Source of the DNA: Kitasatospora fiedleri
GTDB taxonomy: Bacteria > Actinomycetota > Actinomycetes > Streptomycetales > Streptomycetaceae
Reading direction: 5' to 3'
DNA length: 64,000 nucleotides
NCBI RefSeq assembly: GCF_948472415.1
Contig: NZ_OX419519.1
Coordinates: 3,038,001 to 3,102,000 of the forward strand
The notes under the pieces were generated by a model. That model saw only the letters and a program-made list of their open reading frames with translations, searched no databases and was not told the DNA's origin. The stretch's first letter is position 1. Each line of letters begins with the position of its first letter. Position numbers and translations under genes: made by a program. This document shows positions 1 to 8,314 of the stretch, piece after piece.

Positions 1-3000
1 GGGCGGGTGATGCCGGTGAGCAGGCTGCCGGTCTGCTTGCCGGCCTGGTACTGCTGGGCGACCTGGGCGGCGGTGAGGCCGCGCGTGAAGGTGGCGACCT
101 GGCCGATGGTGCCGTTGAAGTAGCTCGCGTAGCCGGTGTTGTCGCTGGTCGAGTAGTGCGGCTGGTTGGGCCACTTGCCGCCGAGGAAGCCAGCGCCGAC
201 GTAGGTGTGGGTCTGCAGCGCGCTGGTGTAGCCGGAGCTGCGGGAGATCATGCCGGTGGCGGAGCCGATCTGCGTGCCGTCCAGGTACAGCTTCTGGCTG
301 GAACCGGCACCGGCCAGCACGACCTGGTGCCAGTTGCCGTCGTTGACGGCGCTCGGGCTGACCATCGGCGCGGGGCCGCCGGTGTACCAGAACTCGCCGG
401 CCAGGCGGCCGTTGGAGTCGACGTACAGCGAGGGGGTGTACTGGGCGAGGCTGGTGCCCTTGTCGATCGGTAGGACCGAGTAGGAGAACAGCACTCCGTT
501 GACGGCGGTGGTCCTGAACCACATCGAGACGGTGTACTGGCTGGAGCTGCCGGCCAGGCTGCGCGGGATCTCGACGTAGGAGTTGCTGCCGTTGAAGCCG
601 GCGGCGGTGGCGGTGCTCGCGGTGAGCGGGCCGGGCTGGCCGAGGGTGACGTTGGTGTAGGTCGCCCGGTCGGCGTTCTCGTTGCTGAGCACCGCGCTGG
701 CGGCGCCGGAGCCGGGGGTCGACTCGGACAGCGGCCATAGGTTGCTCGCGCCGGCGTCCAGCACCTGGGTTTGGAACTGGGAGCCGTTGGTGTAGCCGTA
801 CTGGCTGCAGTGCACCGCGTCGGTGGGCTGGCAGACCGAGGCGAGCCGGTCGCCGGCGTAGTTGTACGTCCAGGTCAGCGCGGTGCTCTGGTCGGTGCCG
901 GTGACCGGGTCGGTGACGACGGTGGCCACGTGGGCGCTGCCCGCGCCGGACGGGGTGGCCCAGGTGAGGCGGAGCTGGCGGCCGGAGACGCCGGAGGACA
1001 TCGTGGAGATCTTCCCGGACGTCCAGGTGAAGGTGATGGCGCGGCCGTTGGCGTCGGTGACGGAGCTGATGCCGTAGCCGCCGCTGCCGAGGTCCTGGCC
1101 GAAGCTGTACACGGAGGCGTTCTTGTCGGTCAGCGTGTAGCCGCCGGCGACCTTCCGCAGGGTGGCGAACCGGCCGGACGGCGGGGAGAAGCTGCCGTCC
1201 GCGTTCTTGCCGAAGCCGACCTGGGAGCCGTCGGGGTAGCTGACGACCACGCCGGTCATCGCGCCGGTGGCGTCGTACCGCTCGGTGGCGCGGGAGTCGA
1301 GGACGCTGGACCAGCCCGCGCCGAAGGCACCGGTGGTGCGGTAGTCGCGGGAATTGTAGTCGCGGCTGACCTCCAGGGCGGGCCCGGCGCCGGTGAGGTC
1401 GGCGTCGGTGACCGACTTGGTGAAGTTGCCGATCGCCGGGTTGAAGCCGCGGGCGTCGCCGTTCTGCGACAGCGAAGAGGTCAGTGCAGGCTGCGGCACC
1501 TGGACGCTGAGCGAGGACCAGGGGGCGGCGCCGGAGTACACGGAGCCGTCGTACGCCTGGACGGTCCAGTAGTAGCTGGTGCCCCAGGTGAGCTTGCCGG
1601 CCGGGACGGTCCAGTTGCCGGAGCCGGTCAGGCCGGAGTCGACGACCAGGGTGCCCGCGGTGTCGTAGAGGTAGAAACGGTACTGGAGCGAGGTGGTGGT
1701 GTCGTCGTCGCCGAACGCCTGTAGCTCGGGGGTGAGGGTGTCGACGGCGTTGCCGCTCTCCGGGAAGGTCGCGTCGACCTGCGGCGGCACGTTGCCGGTG
1801 TAGTCGTAGACGATCTTCGGTTCGATACCGGGGTTGGCCATCGAGCCGAACTGCTTCCAGTGCAGGTTGTCGTTGGTGGGCGCGTAGACCGCCAGGCCGT
1901 AGTCGGCGGTGGTGCCGTTGGCCCAGTTCTGCACGGCCGCGTTGTCCAGGGTGACGATCACCCAGTCGCCGCCGGTGTAGCTGCCGCCGGTGTTCTTGCA
2001 GGCGTTGTTGACGGTCGGGGTGACGGTGCCGATCTGCGCGCCGCGGCTCGGGCCGGGGTAGCTGACGGTGGTGCTGGGCGACCAGGCGGTGGTGACCTGG
2101 GCGACGGACAGCGACTGGGGGGTGCAGGTGGAGGCCCAGATGTCGTAGAGCCACAGGTGGGCGGAGACCAACGAGACGCCGGAGCCGTCGAAGGCGTCGT
2201 ACCAGTCCTGGACGAAGGAGTTCGCGGAGTGCGTGCCGCTGTCGTAGGAGCCGACCTTGATGGTGGGCTCCATCGAGTGGTCGGCCTGCGGGATGTCCGC
2301 GCCGGTCTCCACGTAGGTGGAGTTGGGCCGATCCCAGATCGACGGGTCGACAGTGACCGGGAACACCCGGGCCGGGTCGTGCAGCCAGGCCGCGTCCAGG
2401 GTCGTGCGCAGCGCTGGCTTGCCGCCGTCGGTGACCAGCTCGTAGCGGACCGCGTGGGTGCTGGGGTGCTCGCCGGAGACCGGGTCGGTCTTCGCGTCGA
2501 AGGCGTAGCCGGCCGGGATGCTCTGGACGGTCTTGCCCGCGGCGTCCTTCAGGTCCACGCCGCCGGCGGTGTTCAGCTCGGGGGTGAGGCCCCTCAGGTC
2601 GAGCGGGAAGGTCCAGCTGTTGCCGGCATCCGCCGAGCGCAGCACCACGGACTCCTTGATGCCGGTCGGCATCGGCGCGAGCTGCAGGTCGGTGTCGGGC
2701 AGGGCGCCCTGGTAGGTGACGGTCGATCCGGTGGCGGTGCCCTGGACCGGGGCGGCACCCTTGAGGCCGTACGAGAGCTGGTGGCCGGCGTCGGTGCCGA
2801 GGGTGGCCAGCGCCCCGTCGGACGCCTTCGCGGCGAACTCCACGCTCAGCGAGTTGGCACTCTGGCGCCAGCGGCCGTCGGGGTCCTTCACCACCGTGGT
2901 GTCGATGGGCTGCCAGTCCCCCTTCGCGTCACGGTAGTTGGTGACACCCTGGGTGACGCTTCGGCTGAAGGTGCCGTCCGTGTTCTGGTAGAAGTCCGAG

Positions 3001-3440
3001 TTCGCGGTGGAGCGTCCGGCCAGCCGCTTGCTGGTCGCCGGGTCGTAGCCGTGCTGCCCCTGCTTCGCGCTCGACCCGGTGGTGAACTTCCGCCCGGCCG
3101 GGGTCGCCTCGTTCAGCTCGCCGCGGCCCTTGCCCGGCGCGCGTCCGGTGCCGCCGCCGGCCCGGGTGTCGTGCACGAACCCGTCGTGTTGGTGCGCGGT
3201 GCCGGACCGCTGGCTGGGCACCCCGCTCCAGGCGGGGTCGTCGCCGGTGACCCGGGCGTACAGGTCGCGCAGCGGGGCCAGCGCGACCGAGAGCGGTGGC
3301 AGGGTCGCGCCCTGGGCCATCGCCTGTTCCGTCGTCAGCATCAGCGCGAACGAGGTCAGGAGGGCCAGCGCCACCGAGCGCAGCACGCGGCGGCGCAGTC
3401 GGCGGAGGCGACGGGACGGGCGGGAGGGCCGCGCGGGCAT
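1..3440 (-). CDS. Large secreted RHS/DNRLRE/LamG surface protein, 3' end outside window
   Basis: The reading frame is open on the minus strand from ATG at 3440 to the window edge, at least 1146 codons, so the C-terminus is missing. An Arg-rich N-terminus followed by a hydrophobic stretch and an Ala-x-Ala site near residue 42 is a secretion signal. A DNRLRE-like region lies near residues 365-500 (motif SIWDRPNSTYVETG). It is followed by a fibronectin-like segment and an RHS-type start (NPAIGNFTKS, then SRDYNSRD, near residues 665-700). A LamG/concanavalin-like domain follows at about 930-1130 (TVSMWFRTT, GNWHQVVLAG). Proteins of this build in actinomycetes are secreted RHS/YD-repeat proteins, some ending in toxin domains; the end that would decide this is not visible. 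The Shine-Dalgarno (GGGGAC) is weak. Confidence 0.85.
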   Translation of the reverse strand, partial: MPARPSRPSRRLRRLRRRVLRSVALALLTSFALMLTTEQAMAQGATLPPLSVALAPLRDLYARVTGDDPAWSGVPSQRSGTAHQHDGFVHDTRAGGGTGRAPGKGRGELNEATPAGRKFTTGSSAKQGQHGYDPATSKRLAGRSTANSDFYQNTDGTFSRSVTQGVTNYRDAKGDWQPIDTTVVKDPDGRWRQSANSLSVEFAAKASDGALATLGTDAGHQLSYGLKGAAPVQGTATGSTVTYQGALPDTDLQLAPMPTGIKESVVLRSADAGNSWTFPLDLRGLTPELNTAGGVDLKDAAGKTVQSIPAGYAFDAKTDPVSGEHPSTHAVRYELVTDGGKPALRTTLDAAWLHDPARVFPVTVDPSIWDRPNSTYVETGADIPQADHSMEPTIKVGSYDSGTHSANSFVQDWYDAFDGSGVSLVSAHLWLYDIWASTCTPQSLSVAQVTTAWSPSTTVSYPGPSRGAQIGTVTPTVNNACKNTGGSYTGGDWVIVTLDNAAVQNWANGTTADYGLAVYAPTNDNLHWKQFGSMANPGIEPKIVYDYTGNVPPQVDATFPESGNAVDTLTPELQAFGDDDTTTSLQYRFYLYDTAGTLVVDSGLTGSGNWTVPAGKLTWGTSYYWTVQAYDGSVYSGAAPWSSLSVQVPQPALTSSLSQNGDARGFNPAIGNFTKSVTDADLTGAGPALEVSRDYNSRDYRTTGAFGAGWSSVLDSRATERYDATGAMTGVVVSYPDGSQVGFGKNADGSFSPPSGRFATLRKVAGGYTLTDKNASVYSFGQDLGSGGYGISSVTDANGRAITFTWTSGKISTMSSGVSGRQLRLTWATPSGAGSAHVATVVTDPVTGTDQSTALTWTYNYAGDRLASVCQPTDAVHCSQYGYTNGSQFQTQVLDAGASNLWPLSESTPGSGAASAVLSNENADRATYTNVTLGQPGPLTASTATAAGFNGSNSYVEIPRSLAGSSSQYTVSMWFRTTAVNGVLFSYSVLPIDKGTSLAQYTPSLYVDSNGRLAGEFWYTGGPAPMVSPSAVNDGNWHQVVLAGAGSSQKLYLDGTQIGSATGMISRSSGYTSALQTHTYVGAGFLGGKWPNQPHYSTSDNTGYASYFNGTIGQVATFTRGLTAAQVAQQYQAGKQTGSLLTGITR

Positions 3441-3606
3441 GGGTGTCCCCAGTCAGATCACAGGTGGCGGTGCCCGCGCATCCCATCGGATCCGTCTGCA
3501 TGTCGACAAGGCGTCAAGAAGGAATCTTTACTTCCCTTGGGATGGTCTTTACCACTCCGACCTGGGCATATGTGGGTCATGTAAAGATATAAGCTGTCAT
3601 ATCGGA
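3441..3606 (-). promoter_or_regulatory. AT-richer leader upstream of the RHS/LamG gene
   Basis: This 166-base gap between two genes on the same strand is clearly richer in A/T than its surroundings, especially 3510-3605. It probably carries the promoter of the large secreted protein. I could not assign a convincing -35/-10 pair. Confidence 0.35.
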
Positions 3607-4092
3607 CTAACCGGCCAAGAGTTCGTCCACCTGTTCCTGCACATCCGTGGCGGAATCGAGGACGACCAGGTTCCCGCTGGACCCGCCCTGGCCGACGATC
3701 GCGAACCGCACCGCGGGGTTGGCCGGCGCGATCGTCCGCAGCGCCGCCGACTCGACGTCCCCGGCCCCCAGGACAGTCGAGCACTTCTGCTGCACCAGCG
3801 TGTTGGCGACGATCTCGGCCCGACCCTGCGATCCGTCACCGGTCACCTTCAGCGACGAGATCTGGGCGTGGGTGCGCGCCGAGGCGGCCTGCATCCCGGC
3901 CCACACCGGCGCCGCCGCGGCGCCCGTGACCCCCTCCCGGTCGACCAGCAGGCAGATCCGGGTGTCGGTGTATTCCCGGGCCCGCACCGGCAGCCGCTCC
4001 GGCTCCTGCGCCGTCGGCCACAGCACCACCGCCAGCACCGCCAGCACCGCTCCACCCACCGCCGCGCCCCACCACACCCTGCGCCGATCCAT
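3607..4092 (-). CDS. Membrane-anchored BMP-like half domain protein
   Basis: 161 residues starting at ATG 4092. One hydrophobic anchor (residues 6-25, VWWGAAVGGAVLAVLAVVLW) is followed by about 125 residues. These resemble only the first lobe of basic-membrane-protein (BMP) type substrate-binding proteins: TRICLLVDREG, a stretch corresponding to the 'your ligand is gone, look again' repeat (CSTVLGAGDVESAAL), and VRFAIVGQGG. Full BMP proteins are about 320-370 residues, so this is less than half. There is no lipobox Cys; an uncleaved anchor is more likely. Function is unknown; a sensor or accessory ligand-binding role is possible. It lies just upstream of the RHS/LamG gene on the same strand and divergent from the VanZ-like gene. 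Confidence 0.6.
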   Translation of the reverse strand: MDRRRVWWGAAVGGAVLAVLAVVLWPTAQEPERLPVRAREYTDTRICLLVDREGVTGAAAAPVWAGMQAASARTHAQISSLKVTGDGSQGRAEIVANTLVQQKCSTVLGAGDVESAALRTIAPANPAVRFAIVGQGGSSGNLVVLDSATDVQEQVDELLAG

Positions 4093-4144
4093 CCGACCGC
4101 TCCTCGCCCTCCGCGACCGGCACCTGCGCCGCCCGCACGGAGCG

Positions 4145-4975
4145 GTGAGCATAGACGTGGTGCCGGCCCGGCCGGTCGGCGGGGTGGACAGCGGCCCCGG
4201 AGGCGCGGCCGAACGGGGGACGGCCGGGCCGCGGGGAACCGGGCCGGACGGAACCTGCGTCTTCCGCAGTGTGCCCACCACCGCACCGAGCGACCGCGTG
4301 ACCGCCGACGACCGCCCGACCCGCCGACCGACGAGCGGCCGGGCCGGTACCGGACCGGCGGCGCCGTACCGGTCGCGGACGGCGGCCCGGCTGCTGCTGG
4401 GCCTGCACCTGCTGCTGCTCGGGTGGCTCTGCCTGCGGCCGGTCCCGGGCGACTGGACCAGCCCGCCCAACCTCAGCCCGTTCGCCTCGGTGCACCAGGC
4501 GCTCTCCCTCGGCGCGCCCGCCGCCGCCCGCCGGCTCGGCTCCGGGGTGCTGCCGCTGGCCCCGGTCGGGGTGCTGCTGCCGCTGGCGGTGGGCTCGCCG
4601 CTGCGCTCCCGGCTGCTGTCCTTCCTGCGCACCGCGGGCGCCGCCGCGCTGCTCGGCACCGCCCTGGAGATCCTGGGGGGCTGGGCGCCCGGCCACGTCC
4701 TGGACGTGGACGACGTGCTGCTCGGCACCGCGGGCGCGGCGCTGGCCCACCTGCTGCTGATGCCGCCGCTGCGCGCCCTGGACCGCCGTCAGCGCGCCGG
4801 GACGTGGATCGAGGCCCCGGCGGACGGGGACGCCCCGCACCCGGCGACGACCACCGACCCGACGGCGACGACGACGGCCTCCGGACGCGCGGCGGGCCGG
4901 GACCGGACGCGTCCGCGCCCCGCCCCGGCCCCCGGGCTGCCGGTGCTCCGCTCCCCGGCCGCGCCGCGGGGCTGA
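4145..4975 (+). CDS. VanZ-like membrane protein
   Basis: In the middle of the protein, LLLGLHLLLLGWLCLRPVPGDW opens a set of about four hydrophobic segments. The segment ending ALEILGGWAPGHVLDVDDVLLG is the conserved Glu-to-Asp-x-Asp signature of VanZ/YoaI-type proteins. The family is linked to glycopeptide tolerance in VanZ itself, but most members have no known role. The C-terminal 60 residues are Pro/Thr/Arg-rich and probably cytoplasmic. The start is uncertain: GTG 4145 has GGAG just upstream, and GTG 4271 and GTG 4298 are also in frame. The N-terminal 40-75 residues before the first membrane segment are low complexity. It is convergent with the next lipoprotein gene, only 13 bases away. 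Confidence 0.7.
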   Translation: MSIDVVPARPVGGVDSGPGGAAERGTAGPRGTGPDGTCVFRSVPTTAPSDRVTADDRPTRRPTSGRAGTGPAAPYRSRTAARLLLGLHLLLLGWLCLRPVPGDWTSPPNLSPFASVHQALSLGAPAAARRLGSGVLPLAPVGVLLPLAVGSPLRSRLLSFLRTAGAAALLGTALEILGGWAPGHVLDVDDVLLGTAGAALAHLLLMPPLRALDRRQRAGTWIEAPADGDAPHPATTTDPTATTTASGRAAGRDRTRPRPAPAPGLPVLRSPAAPRG

Positions 4976-4988
4976 GCCGCCGGCGGGA

Positions 4989-5819
4989 TCAGCCCGCCGC
5001 GGTCTTGAGCGCGTCCAGGTCGATGATCTGGTCGGCCGCCGGGACGGCCGCCTGCACCGGCTTGTCGAAGTCGCTGAACTGCATGCTGCCGGTCTCGCCG
5101 CTGACCATGGACAGCAGGTGGGCCTCGCCCTCGTTGGCGATGGCGACCTCCAGCGGGTCGCCGCTCTCCTTGCTCTTCACCCGGAGGACGACCGCCTCGA
5201 CGCCGCCGACCTGCTTGGTGCCGGCCTTGGTGCCGTCGTTCTCCGGCGTGCCGTCGTCGTTCAGGGCGGCCTTCTTGAGCAGTTGCAGGGACATGTCGCA
5301 GAACTCGCCGAAGCCGTCGGCCAGGTCGCCGGTCTTGCTGGAGGTCAGCCACTTGCCGGCGATCAGGTTGGTGACCGAGGTGTTGGCGCCGGGGACGACC
5401 ACCTTGATGAAGTCGGCGTCCGGCTTGAGCCACACCTTGCCGCCGGTGCGCAGGATCTGCGCCTTGCCCTTGTCCTTGATGGCGATGGTGCCGGCGCAGT
5501 TCCCCGCGGAGTCGGAGGCGACGTCACCGCTGATGTCGCCGTCCGAGTCCTGCACCTGGAAGTCGGCCTTGACGCTCTTGAGCTTCGCGTTCGCGGCCCG
5601 CATCCGGTCCAGGATCTGCTCCACCGACAGCGCCTCCAGGCCGCCGCCCGCCGCCGACTTCGAGGCCGCGGCGGAGGCGGTCGCACTGGTGGCGGTCGCA
5701 GTGGTGGCGGCGGTGGGCGCGGCGTCGCCCTTCTTGGTCCCGTCGGAACCGCAGGCCGTCAGGCCGGTGACACCGAGGGCGGAGAGGACGGTGACGGCCA
5801 GCAGCCGGTTCGCACGCAT
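4989..5819 (-). CDS. LppX/LprG-like lipoprotein
   Basis: 276 residues with a clear lipoprotein signal: basic start, hydrophobic core and lipobox LTAC with Cys23. A Thr/Ala-rich linker runs to about residue 65. The rest has the alternating strand pattern of the LolA/LppX/LprG-type fold (KLKSVKADFQV, GKVWLKPDADFIKVV, GGVEAVVLRVKS, DPLEVAIANEG). In mycobacteria such proteins carry lipids to the outer surface. In streptomycetes they are common and mostly uncharacterised. Two further Cys (NCAG and EFCD) could pair. The gene stands alone. Confidence 0.75.
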   Translation of the reverse strand: MRANRLLAVTVLSALGVTGLTACGSDGTKKGDAAPTAATTATATSATASAAASKSAAGGGLEALSVEQILDRMRAANAKLKSVKADFQVQDSDGDISGDVASDSAGNCAGTIAIKDKGKAQILRTGGKVWLKPDADFIKVVVPGANTSVTNLIAGKWLTSSKTGDLADGFGEFCDMSLQLLKKAALNDDGTPENDGTKAGTKQVGGVEAVVLRVKSKESGDPLEVAIANEGEAHLLSMVSGETGSMQFSDFDKPVQAAVPAADQIIDLDALKTAAG

Positions 5820-6128
5820 CAGAGCTTTTTTCCTGTTTCCTGGTTTCCTACGACGATCGGAGGCGTGAGTCTTCCAGCGGCCCGGGGCGCTCCCGACACC
5901 GCCTCCATCATCTTTACCTCTCCTTTACTGACCATTTCCCGGAAAAATCCGACGGGCAAACTCAGGGAGGACCCGGAGCCGACCCCGAGTCCGACCTCCT
6001 CCCGGACGGGGGCCGCGCCAGGGTCCGGATCGCCTTCCCGGTGGACGCGAAAGCGCAGGTCACGGCGGCAGGATGGAGGCATCGCCCCGGCCGGACGGAC
6101 CGGTCGGGCCCACTCCTCGGAGGAGACG
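5820..6128. other. Intergenic region between divergent lipoprotein and PspC genes
   Basis: 309 bases without a gene. It must hold both outward promoters. I see an A-rich patch at 5938-5965 but no clear repeat, palindrome or RNA gene. The last bases carry the PspC ribosome-binding site (CGGAGGAGACG). Confidence 0.4.
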
Positions 6129-6311
6129 ATGAGCAGCCTCGCCCGTCCCCGTCACCACCGCGTCATCGCCGGCGTCTGCGCCGGGCTGGCCCAGCGCTTC
6201 GGGCTGACCCCGTGGACGGTCCGGATCATCTTCCTGGTGTCCTGCCTGCTGCCCGGCCCGCAGTTCCTGGTCTACCTGGCCCTGTGGCTGCTGCTCCCCC
6301 AGGAGCCGTGA
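6129..6311 (+). CDS. Small PspC-domain membrane protein
   Basis: 60 residues, nearly all PspC domain: RVIAGVCAGLAQRFGL (the conserved G-V-C-x-G-[IL]-A) followed by WTVRIIFLVSCLLPG and a second hydrophobic segment, LVYLALWLLLPQEP. PspC proteins sit in the cytoplasmic membrane and take part in envelope-stress signalling. Stand-alone short forms are common in actinobacteria and may only modulate it. The start is well fixed by GGAGGAG 5 bases before ATG. It ends in front of a strong two-way hairpin. Confidence 0.85.
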   Translation: MSSLARPRHHRVIAGVCAGLAQRFGLTPWTVRIIFLVSCLLPGPQFLVYLALWLLLPQEP

Positions 6312-6341
6312 GCCGCCCGCGGCGCGGGGAGCCCGCGCCCG

Positions 6342-6399
6342 GCACGCACGGAACGGAGGGGCCGCCCCCAGCGGGGCGGCCCCTCCGTTCCGTGCGTGC
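6342..6399. terminator. Bidirectional hairpin terminator
   Basis: A perfect 27-bp inverted repeat (6342-6368 with 6373-6399) around a 4-base loop, CAGC. It lies between the convergent PspC gene and the small secreted-protein gene and can serve both. There is no U tract, as is usual in streptomycetes. Confidence 0.9.
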
Positions 6400-6407
6400 T
6401 GCGGGTG

Positions 6408-6884
6408 TCAGCCGCCCAGGCCCGGCAGGCCGGGCAGGCCGGGGGCGCCGCCGCCGGTCGGGGACAGGCTGGTCAGGGTGCCGACCACGCCGCCGACCGG
6501 GGTCTTGGCCAGGCCCTGGCCGCCGGGGACGGAGTCCAGGCCGCCGACCCGGTTGGCCGCCACCGGGGCGCCCTGCTCCTGGTCGACGCCGCCCGGGCCG
6601 GTCTGCTCGGCGACCGGCGGGGCCTGCTCCTCGACGGGGGCGGCGGCCGGGGCGCCGGCGGCCGGGTTGAGGGTGCCGGTCACCGTGCCGAGCTGGTCGC
6701 CGCCGGGGAGCTTGCTCACCGCGCCGGTGGCCGCGCCGGTCACGCCGGGGTTGGTGAGCGCGCTGGTCGGCAGTCCGAGGCCGCCGGGGGCGACCGGCGC
6801 GGCGGCGGCGGAGCCCGCGGCGGCGGCGGCGAAGGCGACGCCGAGCGCGGCGGCGCCGGCGGCCTTGAGAGTGGCCTGCTTCAT
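6408..6884 (-). CDS. Small secreted Gly/Pro/Ala-rich protein of unknown function
   Basis: 158 residues. A Sec signal peptide covers residues 1-29, with the likely cut after SAAAA. The mature part is low in aromatic residues, without Cys, and rich in Gly, Pro, Val and Ala, ending in GLPGLPGLGG. It contains loose repeats of the type LPTSALTNPGVTG, KLPGGDQLGTVTGTL and KTPVGGVVGTLTSL. I do not recognise a domain. It is probably cell-wall associated or released, perhaps chaplin- or secreted-matrix-like in behaviour, but this is a guess. Confidence 0.7.
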   Translation of the reverse strand: MKQATLKAAGAAALGVAFAAAAAGSAAAAPVAPGGLGLPTSALTNPGVTGAATGAVSKLPGGDQLGTVTGTLNPAAGAPAAAPVEEQAPPVAEQTGPGGVDQEQGAPVAANRVGGLDSVPGGQGLAKTPVGGVVGTLTSLSPTGGGAPGLPGLPGLGG

Positions 6885-7097
6885 GTGTGCGTCCTCAGTC
6901 CTGGTCGGGCCGGTGCGCGGCGGTCACCCGGGAGTTGGGGACGTCGCCGTCACACCGAGTCAGCAGTGACCGGCCCACCGTAGTGAGAAGGCCGCCCCAG
7001 CCAAAGCCCGTCCACTCCGGAGAGTGATAAGTCGGACCATCCCTCCGGAGCGCGGCACCGCGGGTCGGCCGAAGCTCAGCCGCGGATCGGCCGCGGA

Positions 7098-8243
7098 TCA
7101 GCCGCGCGGACCGAACAGCCACTCCGCCTTCAGCCCCGCGTAACCGGGCTTGATCACGTCGTTGATCATCGCCAGCCGCTCGTCGAACGGCAGGAACGCC
7201 GACTTCATCGCGTTGACGGTGAACCACTCCAGGTCCGCCAGGGTGTACCCGAACGCGTCCACCAGGTGCGCGAACTCGCGGCTCATCGAGGTGCCGCTCA
7301 TCAGCCGGTTGTCGGTGTTGACGGTGACTCGGAACTTCAGCCGGGTCAGCAGCCCGATCGGGTGCTCCGCGTACGAGGCCGCCGCGCCGGTCTGCAGGTT
7401 CGAGGTCGGGCACATCTCCAGCGGGACCCGCTTGTCCCGGACGTACGCGGCCAGCCGGCCCAGCCGCACCCGGCCGTCCTCGCCGACCGTGATGTCGTCC
7501 ACGATCCGCACGCCGTGGCCGAGCCGGTCCGCGCCGCAGCACTGGAGCGCCTCCCAGATCGACGGCAGGCCGAACGCCTCGCCCGCGTGGATGGTGAAGT
7601 GGTTGTTCTCGCCCTTGAGGTAGTCGAACGCCGCCTGGTGCCGGGTCGGCGGGTGGCCCGCCTCGGCGCCCGCGATGTCGAACCCGACCACGCCCCGGTC
7701 CCGGTGGCGGTTGGCCAGCTCGGCGATCTCCTGCGAGCGGGCGGCGTGCCGCATCGCGGTCAGCAGCGTCCCGACCCGAATCCGGCGCCCGCGGGCCCGG
7801 GCGTTCGCCTCGCCGATCCGGAAGCCCTCGTTGACGGCCTCCACCACCTCGTCCAGGCTCAGCCCGGCCTCCAGGTGCTGCTCCGGCGCGTACCGCACCT
7901 CGGCGTACACCACGCCGTCCGCGGCCAGGTCCTCCGCGCAGTCCGCCGCCACCCGGACCAGCGCCGCCCGGGTCTGCATCACCGCACAGGTGTGCGCGAA
8001 GGTCTCCAGGTACCGCTCCAGCGACCCCGAGTCGGCGGCCTCCCGGAACCACGTCCCGAGCTCCTTCGGGTCGGTGGTCGGCAGCCCCCGGTAGCCGCAG
8101 TCGGCGGCCAGTTCGACGATCGTCTCCGGCCGCAGCCCACCGTCCAGGTGGTCGTGCAGCAGCACCTTCGGCGCCCGGACGATCTGCTCGGACGTGGGGA
8201 CGCGCGGGGCCGTGCCCGCGAACGCGGTGATCTGCTTCTCCAT
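7098..8243 (-). CDS. add: Adenosine deaminase
   Basis: 381 residues. It hydrolyses adenosine and deoxyadenosine to inosine and deoxyinosine in the cytoplasm, a purine salvage step. The metal site begins with HDHLDG (His30, His32). The catalytic Glu is in TIHAGEAFG near residue 220, followed by DRLGHGVRI and the actinobacterial [11 protein letters not shown] loop that carries the metal-binding Asp. Length is normal for the family. The start ATG 8243 has GGAGG 12 bases upstream. A 12-bp palindrome shared with other nucleoside genes lies 17-28 bases before the start, so repression by a nucleoside-responsive factor is likely. A LysR gene lies upstream on the same strand but serves another target. 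Confidence 0.95.
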   Translation of the reverse strand: MEKQITAFAGTAPRVPTSEQIVRAPKVLLHDHLDGGLRPETIVELAADCGYRGLPTTDPKELGTWFREAADSGSLERYLETFAHTCAVMQTRAALVRVAADCAEDLAADGVVYAEVRYAPEQHLEAGLSLDEVVEAVNEGFRIGEANARARGRRIRVGTLLTAMRHAARSQEIAELANRHRDRGVVGFDIAGAEAGHPPTRHQAAFDYLKGENNHFTIHAGEAFGLPSIWEALQCCGADRLGHGVRIVDDITVGEDGRVRLGRLAAYVRDKRVPLEMCPTSNLQTGAAASYAEHPIGLLTRLKFRVTVNTDNRLMSGTSMSREFAHLVDAFGYTLADLEWFTVNAMKSAFLPFDERLAMINDVIKPGYAGLKAEWLFGPRG

Positions 8244-8259
8244 CGCAGGAGCATACCTC

Positions 8260-8271
8260 CTACGCGCGTAG
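8260..8271. promoter_or_regulatory. CTACGCGCGTAG palindrome upstream of add
   Basis: A perfect 12-bp palindrome, 17 bases before the add start codon. The same core occurs upstream of deoA, the nucleoside importer and purN, so it is a probable operator of a shared regulator. Confidence 0.7.
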
Positions 8272-8314
8272 ATTGCCTACCGCAACGCCTCCGGGGCGTC
8301 CGTCCGCCGCGGCA

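Noticed and set aside
156..3584. Long plus-strand frames at 156, 771 and 1860 with Gly/Arg/Val-rich translations
   Set aside because: They are mirror frames of the minus-strand RHS/LamG gene: low complexity, no domains, no ribosome-binding sites.
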